Shown in pieces: positions 25,766 through 34,288 of a DNA stretch of 64,000 bases. The stretch is taken from positions 1 through 64,000 of the forward strand of contig DATASQ010000008.1 in assembly GCA_036269135.1 (NCBI GenBank), in the 5' to 3' direction. The notes under the pieces are model-generated. The model was given only the letters and a program-made list of their open reading frames with translations, did no database searches and was not told the DNA's origin. This stretch comes from Palsa-343 sp036269135 (GTDB lineage Bacteria; Acidobacteriota; Terriglobia; Terriglobales; Acidobacteriaceae). The stretch's first letter is position 1. Each line of letters opens with the position of its first letter. Made by a program: the position numbers and the translations under genes.

Positions 25766-27911
25766 GGGATTCCGCCACGGCCGGCGCGGGCGAGAGCCCG
25801 GCAACGCTGAACCAGTCAAGGAAGGGGCGCGCCGAAAGCCGCGTCGAAACGTCTTCCTTGCGAATCACCCGGACCCGCCACGATTCCAGCTGTGCGCGTT
25901 CCGACTCGTTCAGAATTTTGGACGTATAGACCAGGACCGGCAGATCCCGGGTTGCGGGTTTGGATCGCAGCAGCCGGAGAATGTCGAATCCGCCGATATC
26001 GGGCATGAGCAGGTCGAGGATGACGCCATCCGGCAACTTGATCTCGAGCGATGCCATCGCCTCCTTGCCGTTGCGCGCCTCCTCGAATTCCAGCCAGGGC
26101 TGTTGCAGGAGCTCGCGCAGGATATAGCGGGCGACGTCGTTGTCGTCCACCAGCAACAGACGGCGTGTCCCGCTGCGGCCGGTCAGCCGGCGGAGCTCGC
26201 TCAGCAGGGTTTCGCGTTCGAGAGGCTTGGGGAGAAAGAGATCGGCGCCACGCTCCGCGGCCCGGCTGGATTCCTCATAGATGCTGGTGGCGATCACCGC
26301 CAGGGAAGGCAGCCGCTCGCGCAGCCGCCGCAGAAATCCCCAGGCCGTGTCGTCGCCAAGATAGACGTCGGAGACCACAGCGACGGGCGTGTGCCGGGCG
26401 GTCCACAGCTCCGCCTGCGCCACGCTGGAGGCCAGAATGGGCTGAAACTCAGTATTCCGCAGATAGGTTTCGCAGATCCGCGCGGTTTCCGGATTGTCTT
26501 CGAGAAAGAGGATCGGAGCGCGATCGAAATCCGGGGCAGGGAGGGTATCGGCTTCCTGGGCCTCAACCGCTTCGCCAACGTAGACCGAGGGGATGGCGAC
26601 GCAGAAGGTAGAGCCTTTGCCCGGCTGGCTTTCCAGCCATATCCTGCCGCCCAGCAGCAGAGCCAGATTGCGGCACAGAGGCAGACCGAGGCCGGTGCCG
26701 CGATGCCGTTCCTGGAGAGGATTCTCCACCTGGCTGAATTCCCGAAAAATGGTCTCGTGATGCTCGGTGGGAATGCCGATTCCGGTGTCCTGGACGGAAA
26801 AGACGATCCGATCGTCGCGCGTGAGCTCCGCCGTGACGCGCACATGCCCGGAGGGGGTGAATTTCAGGGCATTCGAGATCAGGTTCCTGAGGATCTGCGA
26901 GACCTTGCCCTCGTCGGTATAGAGTTTCGGCAAAGCTTCCGCATCTTCAAAGATGAGATCTACGGAGGTGTTGTCCGCCAGCAGCGGCTTCAGCATGCCT
27001 TTGAGCGCGCTGAACAGCTCGTGCACCTCGAACTGCTTCGGGCGGATGCGAATCTTGCCGGCCTCGACCTTGGCCAGGTCCAGCAGATCGTTGACCAGCT
27101 CCTGCAGGTCGCGGGCCGAGCTTTCAATAAAGCCCACCTGCCTGATCTGTTCGGCCGTCAGGTCGCCATCCATGCGGTCCAACAGCAGGCGCGAGAGAGA
27201 AATGATGGAATTCAGGGGCGTGCGGAATTCATGGGAGACGTTCGACAGAAACTTCGTCTTCAGCTCGGAGGCGCGGCGCAGATAGTCCGCGCGCTCGTCG
27301 AGTTCCGCATAGAGGGCGACGACGCCTCGATTCGTGTCCTCCAGCTCCCGGTTGAGCAGCTCCAGCTCTTCCTGGCGGGAACGCAGCTCCTGGAGGGTTT
27401 TCAGCAGCTCCAGGTTTTGCTTTTCGATCTCGTCGTAGGGACTGTCGGGCGTTCGCTCCAGCAGCTTCTGGTTGAGCTCGAGGGCAGTGCGCTGGGTGAA
27501 GATGGCGTGATGACGGGGGATGTGCTTGACCATGCGCACCGTGGTGCCGGTGGGCGTCGCGTCGATGGCGAAGTCATCCATGAGACGGCGGGTGCCCAGG
27601 ATGCCCATGCCCATGCCGGTGGTGGATTTGTAGCGTCCTTCGAGAATCTCGTCGAGGTTGGGGATGCCGGAACCGGCATCGGAGACCGTCACCTCGAGAT
27701 ACTGCGGCTCATCGAGGCCGACGGCGAACTGGACGCGGCCGTTGCGGGCATAGCGGAAGGCATTGCGGGCGATCTCCGAGGTCGCCGTGGCCATGCGAAT
27801 CTGATCCTGATTATCCAGGCCGAGTTCGGCCGCGACTTCGCGAGCGCGCTGGCGCGCCTGCACCACATCGCGCTCGGTACGCAGCAGCAGGTGGAAGACC
27901 GGGACGGACAT
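25758..27911 (-). CDS. Hybrid histidine kinase with N-terminal RsbW/RsbT-like ATPase
   Basis: 717 residues, no membrane segment. Residues about 1-135 form an anti-sigma-type ATPase (ATATSEIARNAFRYA, DAGSGIPNLDEIL, GMGMGILGTRRLMDDF). A coiled coil (about 155-225) is followed by HisKA with His in FLSNVSHEFRTPLNSI, a HATPase (NLISNALKFTPSG, DTGIGIPTEH, GTGLGLPLCRNLALLLGG) and two C-terminal receivers (VVSDVYLGDD/LPKPL and VILDLLMPDIGG/IRKED). It starts three bases after the RsbX-like gene. Fusing an RsbT/RsbW-type switch ATPase to a complete hybrid kinase suggests a direct link from stressosome release to phosphorelay; that is inference. Confidence 0.87.
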   Translation of the reverse strand: MSVPVFHLLLRTERDVVQARQRAREVAAELGLDNQDQIRMATATSEIARNAFRYARNGRVQFAVGLDEPQYLEVTVSDAGSGIPNLDEILEGRYKSTTGMGMGILGTRRLMDDFAIDATPTGTTVRMVKHIPRHHAIFTQRTALELNQKLLERTPDSPYDEIEKQNLELLKTLQELRSRQEELELLNRELEDTNRGVVALYAELDERADYLRRASELKTKFLSNVSHEFRTPLNSIISLSRLLLDRMDGDLTAEQIRQVGFIESSARDLQELVNDLLDLAKVEAGKIRIRPKQFEVHELFSALKGMLKPLLADNTSVDLIFEDAEALPKLYTDEGKVSQILRNLISNALKFTPSGHVRVTAELTRDDRIVFSVQDTGIGIPTEHHETIFREFSQVENPLQERHRGTGLGLPLCRNLALLLGGRIWLESQPGKGSTFCVAIPSVYVGEAVEAQEADTLPAPDFDRAPILFLEDNPETARICETYLRNTEFQPILASSVAQAELWTARHTPVAVVSDVYLGDDTAWGFLRRLRERLPSLAVIATSIYEESSRAAERGADLFLPKPLERETLLSELRRLTGRSGTRRLLLVDDNDVARYILRELLQQPWLEFEEARNGKEAMASLEIKLPDGVILDLLMPDIGGFDILRLLRSKPATRDLPVLVYTSKILNESERAQLESWRVRVIRKEDVSTRLSARPFLDWFSVAGLSPAPAVAESHG

Positions 27912-27914
27912 CGT

Positions 27915-28907
27915 TCACGCCGCCTTGACGACCACGACGCTGGCATCGTCGCGATGACGGCGGAAATCGCGCAGCAGCGCCGCGCCGATGATGGCGGGAT
28001 GCCGGGCCACGAGGCCGGCGTAGGAGGAAAGATCCCATTTCGACTGCAGGCCGTCGGAATGCAGAACCAGGATAGAGTCGCGCGTCCACGGAGTTCGGAA
28101 CTCCTGGATGCGGGATGTGACCATGCCCAGGGTGCCATTGTGGGAAACCAAGCTGCGCGAGGCACCCGCGGTGAGAACGCTGGCCGAGATATTGCCCACG
28201 CCTGCGTAGACGAGAACGTTCTCCTGGGGACGAATCTCCGCAATCGCAGCGACGGCGCCGCGCGTCTTTTTCAGCGAATCGTGCAGGTAGCCCAAAATCT
28301 CCGCAGGCGCGAGATCCTGGCGTTTGCGGAAGGTGGCAACGGCTTCCTGAGCGGCCTCGGCAGCCTCGCGGCCGTGCCCCAGTCCATCGCAAAGGAGGAT
28401 GACCATGCGTTCAGGGGTGTGATGAAAGGTCCAGGCATCGCCGCAGAAGCGCTCGCCAGGATACGGAACGGCAAGGCCGGCGATCCGCAGCTGGCCGGCT
28501 TTCGCCGCGTCCCCAACCTCCAGCAGGACAATGGTCCCGTGCTTCCCGGTAAAGACTTCCAGGAAGCCGGCAATGCGTTTCATGGCGCCCATGCCGCCGC
28601 CCATGGTACCGGCCGTGGAGAATCCGTCGGCCATGGCCTGGGCGATGTTGGCGATGCCCCCGCCGCGGTCCATAGCCAGAATCCGGGCCACCGGATGATC
28701 GGCGTCCCGCAGGGCCGAGATCACCATCTCTCCGCCTCCTCCGTGAAGCAGGACATTCCGCGAGGATTCGGTGGCCAGGAGCGCCACCTCTCCGGAACGG
28801 GTGTCGTCGAAACCGAGGCGCTGGGCGATCAGCAGGGCCTTGCGGCGCGCCTCGCCCACCGAGGTTTCGTCGGTAATCGGGACCCATTCGCTTAGCGCTA
28901 TTTCCAT
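27915..28907 (-). CDS. RsbT-like ATPase fused to PP2C/SpoIIE phosphatase (RsbX-like)
   Basis: 330 residues. About residues 1-135 are a GHKL switch ATPase (LLATESSRNVLLHGG, AMDRGGGIANIAQAM, MGGGMGAMKRIAG). About 140-328 are a PP2C-type serine phosphatase with metal-ligand aspartates in ILLCDGLGHGREAAEAA, VLHSDGLQSKWDL and RRDDASVVVV. In known stressosomes RsbX resets RsbS and RsbR by dephosphorylation; a similar reset role is the simplest inference. The gene overlaps rsbT by ten bases and is followed after three bases by the hybrid kinase. Confidence 0.87.
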   Translation of the reverse strand: MEIALSEWVPITDETSVGEARRKALLIAQRLGFDDTRSGEVALLATESSRNVLLHGGGGEMVISALRDADHPVARILAMDRGGGIANIAQAMADGFSTAGTMGGGMGAMKRIAGFLEVFTGKHGTIVLLEVGDAAKAGQLRIAGLAVPYPGERFCGDAWTFHHTPERMVILLCDGLGHGREAAEAAQEAVATFRKRQDLAPAEILGYLHDSLKKTRGAVAAIAEIRPQENVLVYAGVGNISASVLTAGASRSLVSHNGTLGMVTSRIQEFRTPWTRDSILVLHSDGLQSKWDLSSYAGLVARHPAIIGAALLRDFRRHRDDASVVVVKAA

Positions 28908-29302
28908 CGGACGACTGCGATTCGTGTGCCCTTTCCCGGGGCTGATTCGATCGAGAACTCGTTCACCAGACGCTTACTGCCGCCGAGTCCCAGACCCATG
29001 CCGTTTCCGGTCGTAAAGCCATCTTTGAGGGCCATTTCGAGGTCGGGGATGCCTGGGCCCTGATCCTCGAACACCAGCCTGAGACCGACACGGCCGCCGA
29101 CGCCCACCTGTTCGATGGTCATGGCGCCACCCTTACCGTGGTCCAGGGTGTTGCGGGCCAGCTCGCTGGCCGCGGTGACCAGTTTCGTCTGATCCACCAG
29201 GGTGAAGCGCAGCTCAAGGGCCCACTGGCGCACTTTTTGCCGGGCCAGGACGACGTCGTTGGAAGTCTTCAGCGGGAGGGTTTCACGCCTGGTCTCGCTC
29301 AT
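28898..29302 (-). CDS. rsbT: Stressosome switch kinase RsbT
   Basis: 134 residues, one GHKL ATPase domain of the RsbT/RsbW class. N-box ASELARNTLDHGKGG, G1 EDQGPGIPDLEMAL and G2 GMGLGLGGSKRLVNEF are intact. RsbT phosphorylates RsbS and RsbR in the stressosome and, when released, activates a partner. The usual RsbU partner is not in this window; the neighbours offer other ATPase/kinase partners instead. It overlaps rsbS by 20 bases and the RsbX-like gene by ten, which implies coupled translation and matched dosage. Confidence 0.92.
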   Translation of the reverse strand: MSETRRETLPLKTSNDVVLARQKVRQWALELRFTLVDQTKLVTAASELARNTLDHGKGGAMTIEQVGVGGRVGLRLVFEDQGPGIPDLEMALKDGFTTGNGMGLGLGGSKRLVNEFSIESAPGKGTRIAVVRWK

Positions 29303-29678
29303 CCTCGCTCCCCGTGCGGAAACCCGCTCCCGCTCCGTAGAGCAGCTCCATGCCGGTTTCCACGCTCAGCGCCGTTCGGACGCCGGGCAGCGACATGCCC
29401 AGCTCGACAAGGGTGATGGCGACGGCCGGCTGCATGCCCACCACGATGGTTTCAGCTCCCAGAACGCGGGACATGGCTGCGATATTGGCCAGCATGCGGC
29501 CGATGAACGAGTCGACGATTTCCAGCGACGAGATATCGATCAGGACGCCGGTGGAGCCCCAGTCGGCAATGCGGCTGGTGACGTCATCCTGCAGCTGAAG
29601 GGCAAGCTTGTCGTGCATGTCCACCTGAATGGTGATCAGCAACAGACTGCCCATGCGAAGGACGGGAATCCGGTCCAC
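29283..29678 (-). CDS. rsbS: Stressosome scaffold protein RsbS
   Basis: 131 residues, single STAS domain. The start is a GTG one base after the rsbR stop, with AGGAGGG five bases upstream. The phospho-accepting serine equivalent to B. subtilis RsbS Ser59 is in SLEIVDSFIGRMLAN, and the match continues through GAETIVVGMQPAVAITLVEL. RsbS and RsbR build the pseudo-icosahedral stressosome core that holds RsbT until stress triggers phosphorylation. The C-terminus has a short Gly/Glu/Asp-rich tail beyond the usual STAS end. Confidence 0.92.
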   Translation of the reverse strand: MDRIPVLRMGSLLLITIQVDMHDKLALQLQDDVTSRIADWGSTGVLIDISSLEIVDSFIGRMLANIAAMSRVLGAETIVVGMQPAVAITLVELGMSLPGVRTALSVETGMELLYGAGAGFRTGSEDERDQA

Positions 29679-30569
29679 TTAGCCCTCCTGTTTGGCCATC
29701 GGCCCTGCGAGAACGGCTTTGGCAGCGACACCGGTCTGGCGCACGACGGTGCGGCCGCTCAACTGTAACGCCAGAGCAAAGGCATCGGAGAGGCGGGCCC
29801 GGGTGGTCACGTCTTCCAGATTGATGCCCAGATGCACGATGGTCTGAGCGATCTGCGGCCGCACTCCGCTGATGATGCAATCCGCGCCCATCAGGCGTGC
29901 CGCGGTAATGGTCTTGAGCAAATGCTGGGCCACCAGGGTGTCCACCGTCGGGACGCCGGTGATGTCGATAATGGCGAACTTCGAATTGGTGGCGACGACG
30001 GTCTGCAGCAGGTTTTCCATCACCACCTGAGTGCGGGCACTGTCGAGGGTGCCGATGATCGGCAGGGCCAGGATGCCATCCCAGAGCTTCACCACCGGCG
30101 TCGAAAGCTCCAGCAGCTCCTGTTGCTGACGCGAGATCAGCTCTTCCCGGACTCCCATATAGGCTTCCGCGGTAAACAGAGCGAGGCGGTCCAGCAGCTC
30201 GGTGGCAGACCAGATGGCCTCGAAAAGCTTGTCCTGGGCTTTGCCCAGGTCGCGGCGAATGGCAGCGAACAACGGCTGCTTGAGCGAGAGGACGAAGGTG
30301 GCCACTTCCGTGGGCGAGAATCCCTGACGCGCGCGCGAGGCGGAGATGGTCTCCAGGAGTTCGCGCGCCGGAGCCCATGGGGCACTCATCACATCGGTTC
30401 CCCCGCTGCGCGCGCCGGCGACGACGGCATTCAGCAGCGCGACGGACTGCTCGTCGAACTCCGTTTTGCTCATCAGATCGGTGCGCTGCACGGACTGCCG
30501 CATGTCGCGAATCCAGTCAGCACGGATTTGCTCTTCATTGCGGGAAATTACGTCTGCTAAGTCGCTCAT
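29679..30569 (-). CDS. rsbR: Stressosome sensor protein RsbR
   Basis: 296 residues. The N-terminal sensory half (about 1-150) is helical, starting ISRNEEQIRADWIRDMRQSV, and resembles the RsbRD-type N domain rather than the globin fold of B. subtilis RsbRA. The C-terminal STAS domain has the two regulatory threonine sites in ITGVPTVDTLVAQHL (Thr171-like) and GVRPQIAQTIVHLGI (Thr205-like). The stop codon is directly followed by the rsbS GTG. Cytoplasmic; the stimulus cannot be read from sequence. Confidence 0.9.
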   Translation of the reverse strand: MSDLADVISRNEEQIRADWIRDMRQSVQRTDLMSKTEFDEQSVALLNAVVAGARSGGTDVMSAPWAPARELLETISASRARQGFSPTEVATFVLSLKQPLFAAIRRDLGKAQDKLFEAIWSATELLDRLALFTAEAYMGVREELISRQQQELLELSTPVVKLWDGILALPIIGTLDSARTQVVMENLLQTVVATNSKFAIIDITGVPTVDTLVAQHLLKTITAARLMGADCIISGVRPQIAQTIVHLGINLEDVTTRARLSDAFALALQLSGRTVVRQTGVAAKAVLAGPMAKQEG

Positions 30570-30622
30570 CTGGACCTTTGACGATGGCTGGGATTTGATT
30601 CCAGGCGGGAACCGGCTGGTTC

Positions 30623-30635
30623 ACGTTGGCAACGT
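30623..30635. promoter_or_regulatory. 13-base palindrome upstream of rsbR
   Basis: acgttg-g-caacgt is a perfect palindrome about 54 bases before the rsbR ATG, in the 136-base gap between the lone receiver gene and rsbR. It is a possible operator. A TAGTAAAAG stretch next to it on the minus strand could hold a -10, but no full promoter is convincing. Confidence 0.35.
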
Positions 30636-30705
30636 TACTCTTTTACTACAAAGCCCGGCGATCGTGCGGCGGGCCGGCGGCGAGGCGGCAAGGAGAGGAT
30701 GCGGG

Positions 30706-31092
30706 TCAGGCAGGGAGACCGCACAAACCGCTCAGGACCTGCTGGAGGACGGAAATGTCATCTCCCTTATAAACGTAGGCACTAACCTTAAACATGCGGC
30801 AAATATCCCGGTACTGTTCTCCGAGAATCGTCCATACGACGACAGGGATTTTGGCCAGTTCGGGAGTGCTGTGCCAGAAGCGGAGCAGCTCAAAGCCGCT
30901 GTCGTATCCAAGATCGAGGTCCAGGACGATCGCATTCGGCAGCGCGTGCTCTCGCTCGAGAGCCTTGTCCAGATACGCTTTTGCCATCACCGCCGAACCC
31001 CGGGCAACGACCTCTGAAAACCCGGCAGCTTCCGCCGCTTTGGCGGCGATCTGGAGATCGCTGGAATGATCTTCGACGATCAACACCCGCAT
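30706..31092 (-). CDS. Single-domain response regulator
   Basis: 128 residues, CheY-like receiver only: acidic pair in LIVEDHSSDLQIAAKAA, phospho-acceptor in AIVLDLDLGYDSGFELL, switch Thr in VVVWTILGEQYRD and Lys in AYVYKGDDISV. It lies 136 bases upstream of rsbR in the same direction and may be co-transcribed or act as a shared phosphate shuttle for the two kinases at the end of the operon. No DNA-binding output. Confidence 0.85.
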   Translation of the reverse strand: MRVLIVEDHSSDLQIAAKAAEAAGFSEVVARGSAVMAKAYLDKALEREHALPNAIVLDLDLGYDSGFELLRFWHSTPELAKIPVVVWTILGEQYRDICRMFKVSAYVYKGDDISVLQQVLSGLCGLPA

Positions 31093-31374
31093 ATCTGGAG
31101 GGCCCTTTCAGGTAATTTTCCTGATGATGCGGTCAGTTTAGCAGCCGGAAAAAACCGCGTAAAGGATGGAAGGACGTCAAGTTCCGCCAGGTCTTGACAA
31201 ACGGCGTTCTTTCAGAATGTGGGCTGCCTATTCAGGCAAAGCCGGTCAAACTTCAGCAATTACCCCTTCGATTTTGTGGAATTCGAATGGGCCACGCCGG
31301 CGAATTGCAGGCGGCTTCGCGAGTGCCCGCTGCAAACGTCAGCTGCAGTGAACGAGGCCAAAGTGGATCGGCGC
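31093..31374. other. Intergenic region
   Basis: 282 bases between the lone receiver gene and the phosphoesterase gene, both on the minus strand. I see no gene or clear terminator. Confidence 0.4.
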
Positions 31375-32673
31375 TTAGTCATCGTCGGGGGGCTCGTCGG
31401 CGGGCTTCTCGTGCAGGAAGAACACGGGGTCATGTTTCGTGGCAATAGGCCGGTAGGGCTGCGGCGTCTGCGTGAAGTCGAAGCAGTCCCAGAGATCGTC
31501 GACCTTGCCGTCGCGCATGCCCAGGCTGGGAAGGGAGAAGGTCTCCTCGGTGAAGCGCAGGAAGCTTCCGAACTCGTGCTGCCGGTGGGACACGTAGCCG
31601 TGCTTCGCCCAGGGAGAGACGACGATCAAAGGAACGCGGAAGCCGAGCCCCATATCGTCGGTGTATGGCGGGGGAACGTGATCGTACCAGCCGCCCCAGT
31701 CGTCCCAGCTGATGAAGATGGCCGTGGAGTTCCAGTATTGGCTCATGCCGATGGCGTTCACGATGCAGGCCACCCAGTCCGGGCCCTGCGCTGTCGCATC
31801 CAGGCTGGCATGGTCGGAATAGGGCATATCGGGAACGACCCAGGTCACCTGTGCCAGCTTGCCGTGCTGGACGTCATAGAGGATGCGGGAGTTAGGCGTC
31901 ACGATGTTGCGCGCCCAGTCAGGGCCATAGCGAATGTGCTGCACCGCGTCGTAGGCCGACCAGATATAGCCGGCGTGATCGGCAGTTGGGGCGTAGTAGC
32001 GCCAGGGAATACCTTTCGCATCGAGTAAGTCGGCGATGGTCGGATAGTCAAAGCAGGGATAGACGCCTGGCAGTTCGGTCCCATTCGGTCCAAGCAGGGC
32101 GACACGCGACGTGGTGGGCGAGTCGCAGCCCCACGGACCCGCGGTGGCGACGTTGTTTGGATTCTCCACGGTATGAGCGGACTGGCCGGCGATCATATAC
32201 TGATGCGCCACGAAACTCGGCCCGGAATTGGACTGAAACATTCGGTCGGCGAGGGTATAGCGGCTGGCCAGGGTCCAGTAGGGAACGGTTTCCCGCCGCG
32301 GTACATAGGCGTAGGGGAAATCCGGGTAGGGATAGGTGACGCCTGGGTGGGTAAAACCATCCATCACTCCATGGTCCCAGTCCTCCCACCAGCCAGTATG
32401 AGAATGGTCGACGTCGGTTCCCTGCGCCAGGGGCACAGGCTGCAGGGCAACGACCTGGCCGTGGCTCATGCCGGACTGCACGGTATCCGCGCCGGGAAAG
32501 CCGTTGAACAGATTGTCGAAAGAGCGGTTCTCCTGCATGATCACGACGATGTGGCTGATCTTTCCCGTGGTCTCAACCGGCGGCGGATCCGGAGCCGCGG
32601 CGCATCCGGCCAGGCAAACAAGGCTCGCTGCCGCCAAAGGCAGAGCGCAGGCCAAAGGAGTGACCCGTTTCAT
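31375..32673 (-). CDS. Phospholipase C/acid phosphatase-like lipoprotein
   Basis: 432 residues. A lipoprotein signal (ALPLAAASLVCLAGC) precedes a phosphoesterase (PF04185-type) domain. The hallmark IVVIMQENRSFDNLFNGFPG holds the metal/nucleophile-proximal ENRSFD, and IFISWDDWGGWYDHVPPP and VSPWAKHGYVSHRQHEFGSF are the matching C-terminal metal-site segments. Family members hydrolyse phospholipids or phosphate monoesters in the periplasm or outside. The tail is acidic (ADEPPDDD). Standing alone, with no pho-box seen upstream. Confidence 0.87.
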   Translation of the reverse strand: MKRVTPLACALPLAAASLVCLAGCAAAPDPPPVETTGKISHIVVIMQENRSFDNLFNGFPGADTVQSGMSHGQVVALQPVPLAQGTDVDHSHTGWWEDWDHGVMDGFTHPGVTYPYPDFPYAYVPRRETVPYWTLASRYTLADRMFQSNSGPSFVAHQYMIAGQSAHTVENPNNVATAGPWGCDSPTTSRVALLGPNGTELPGVYPCFDYPTIADLLDAKGIPWRYYAPTADHAGYIWSAYDAVQHIRYGPDWARNIVTPNSRILYDVQHGKLAQVTWVVPDMPYSDHASLDATAQGPDWVACIVNAIGMSQYWNSTAIFISWDDWGGWYDHVPPPYTDDMGLGFRVPLIVVSPWAKHGYVSHRQHEFGSFLRFTEETFSLPSLGMRDGKVDDLWDCFDFTQTPQPYRPIATKHDPVFFLHEKPADEPPDDD

Positions 32674-33043
32674 GTGCTGATCTCAATTCCGGCCGATGGG
32701 CGGCTCTGCTTTCAGTCGTGCAGGAGAACCCATGCGGGCAGAACGGAGCCCATCCGCGGGACCTCGCAGCAGCAACATAGCATCGCGCCGGTTAGCGACT
32801 TGTGACGATAATCACCGGCCCGCGCGGGCGCGGAGGAAGCGCCGCCTATGGGCTCCAGGCGACGGCCAGAACGCAGGCGTTGGCCGCCCCGCTGCAGGAC
32901 AGGCGACACGAGCCGGACAAAGCCGGACATGGCTCCGTGGCGAGATTGTTGAATTTTGCCGAAGCTCGGACGGTATTTTCGCCAAAAAGGAAGGGGATTT
33001 CGCCGTGCATGCGGGCGCCTTTGCGGCGCCCGCATCTCTATGC
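32674..33043. other. Intergenic region
   Basis: About 370 bases between two minus-strand genes. It contains the 3' hairpin of the manganese catalase gene (33009-33035) and the promoter region of the phosphoesterase gene, in which I cannot point to a clear promoter. No gene seen. Confidence 0.4.
33009..33035 (-). terminator. Hairpin after manganese catalase gene
   Basis: Perfect 11-bp stem atgcgggcgcc/ggcgcccgcat with loop tttgc, nine bases after the catalase stop. It is very stable but not followed by a T-run, so it may act as an RNA 3'-end protector or a Rho-assisted terminator. Confidence 0.6.
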
Positions 33044-33892
33044 CTACGACGCCTTCCGATGCCGATCCGTGTGGGCGGGCCGCTTGTGCTTTGCGCCGTC
33101 CAGGAATTCGCCGACCGGGGTCGAATCCGCCGGCGAGGTTTTCTCGGTTCCCGGCTGCGGGTCGTACGGCTCCACATGCAGGCCGAAACCGCCTTCCGCC
33201 TTCGGACGAACGACGTGCAGACCGTGCTCACTGTTCCACGGTTGCCCTTCCATATCGCGGCCCTCTTCGCCTTCGCCCGTGGACGCATTGACGAACTCGT
33301 CCACCAGCTTCGGGGTCGGCTGGAAGATGCCGATGGAGAAGGGCGGCTTCTCCATGCTTTCAATGGCCGCGGAAAACGCACGCATATGCGTGATCTCGCG
33401 GGTCATCAGAAACTGCAGGGCCTGGCGCGAGCCCTGATCCTGCGTGAAGCCCATCAGGCGCTCGTAGACGATCTTGGCGCGCGCCTCGGCGGCCACGTTG
33501 CTGCGCAAATCGACGGCCAGATCGCCGGTGACCTTCAGATAGTTGGCGGTCCAGGCGTTCCCCACCGAATCCTGCAGCGCGACACCGCCGCCGCCGGCAA
33601 TCGCCACCAGCGGATCGGCATCGGCCGCCTCGCGGCTCTCCTTCATCGGCTTCAGGTGCATGCGGATGAGAGCCCCCACGATTTCCAGGTGGCTCAGCTC
33701 CTCGGTGCCGATATCCATCAGCAGATCTTTGCGGGCTTCATCTTCGCAGTTCAGGCCCTGGATGGAATATTGCATGGCGGCGGCCAGTTCTCCATTGGCC
33801 CCGCCGAACTGTTCCAGCAGCATGCGGCCGAAGCGAGGATCGGGCTCCCCGATGCGGACGGTGTACATCAACTTCTTTACGTGGTGATACAT
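33044..33892 (-). CDS. Manganese catalase
   Basis: 282 residues, AAGGAG six bases before the ATG. A ferritin-like four-helix domain carries the dimanganese ligands: Glu in GANGELAAAMQYSIQG, Glu and His in IGTEELSHLEIVGAL, Glu in NVAAEARAKIVYERL and Glu/His in MTREITHMRAFSAAI. The C-terminal part (about 185-282) has the usual GIFQPTPKLVDEFVNAS wrap followed by a hydrophilic tail rich in K, H and R. It converts hydrogen peroxide to water and oxygen in the cytoplasm without haem. Often stress- or stationary-phase-induced; no regulator is adjacent. Confidence 0.93.
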   Translation of the reverse strand: MYHHVKKLMYTVRIGEPDPRFGRMLLEQFGGANGELAAAMQYSIQGLNCEDEARKDLLMDIGTEELSHLEIVGALIRMHLKPMKESREAADADPLVAIAGGGGVALQDSVGNAWTANYLKVTGDLAVDLRSNVAAEARAKIVYERLMGFTQDQGSRQALQFLMTREITHMRAFSAAIESMEKPPFSIGIFQPTPKLVDEFVNASTGEGEEGRDMEGQPWNSEHGLHVVRPKAEGGFGLHVEPYDPQPGTEKTSPADSTPVGEFLDGAKHKRPAHTDRHRKAS

Positions 33893-34288
33893 AAGCTTCT
33901 CCTTGAATCGGCGAAACGCTTCACGGCGCGTGTGGTCAGGGATCGCTCAGCGAACGGGCGATAACAGGATGGTCTACCAGTAGGAATCCCGGTCTCCTGA
34001 GGAGGTTGCAGGTGCGATTTGCACAAGCGGGCGTGTGGGCTTAGTGACTGCCAGGAAGGCGGCCCGGCACATGCGAGGCGATGCCGCGCAACAAAAGCTC
34101 GCGCAGCAGGTTGGTCCCCGCCATCGCGCCAATCTCAATCAGCCGTGGTCAGGATCAGACTGCTCCTCTGCTTCCGAATAGCGGGTGAGTGAGCTTGGCA
34201 GGGTCACGGCTCCCTCCCCTTGACATTCGACAAGAGCCGCGGTATTTCTGTCTTTATTGCTGTTGTCGAACGTCGAGGGAAGAACAGA
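33893..34288. other. Intergenic region with coding-like fragment
   Basis: About 396 bases between divergent genes. On the minus strand, 34041-34139 reads PRLIEIGAMAGTNLLREL and onward for about 35 codons to a stop, which looks like the 3' end of a protein gene but has no upstream part; a stop closes it just ahead. I treat it as a possible decayed gene end, unidentified. The padR promoter candidate lies at 34220-34248. Confidence 0.35.
34220..34248 (+). promoter_or_regulatory. Candidate padR promoter
   Basis: Consensus -35 TTGACA (34220-34225), a 17-base spacer and -10 TATTTC (34243-34248). It lies about 40 bases before the padR ATG, a good distance for a short leader. Confidence 0.55.

Noticed and set aside
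25743..28895. 1,050-residue frame on the plus strand across the kinase operon
   Set aside because: Antisense to clear kinase and phosphatase domains; no family-like sequence and no start signal.
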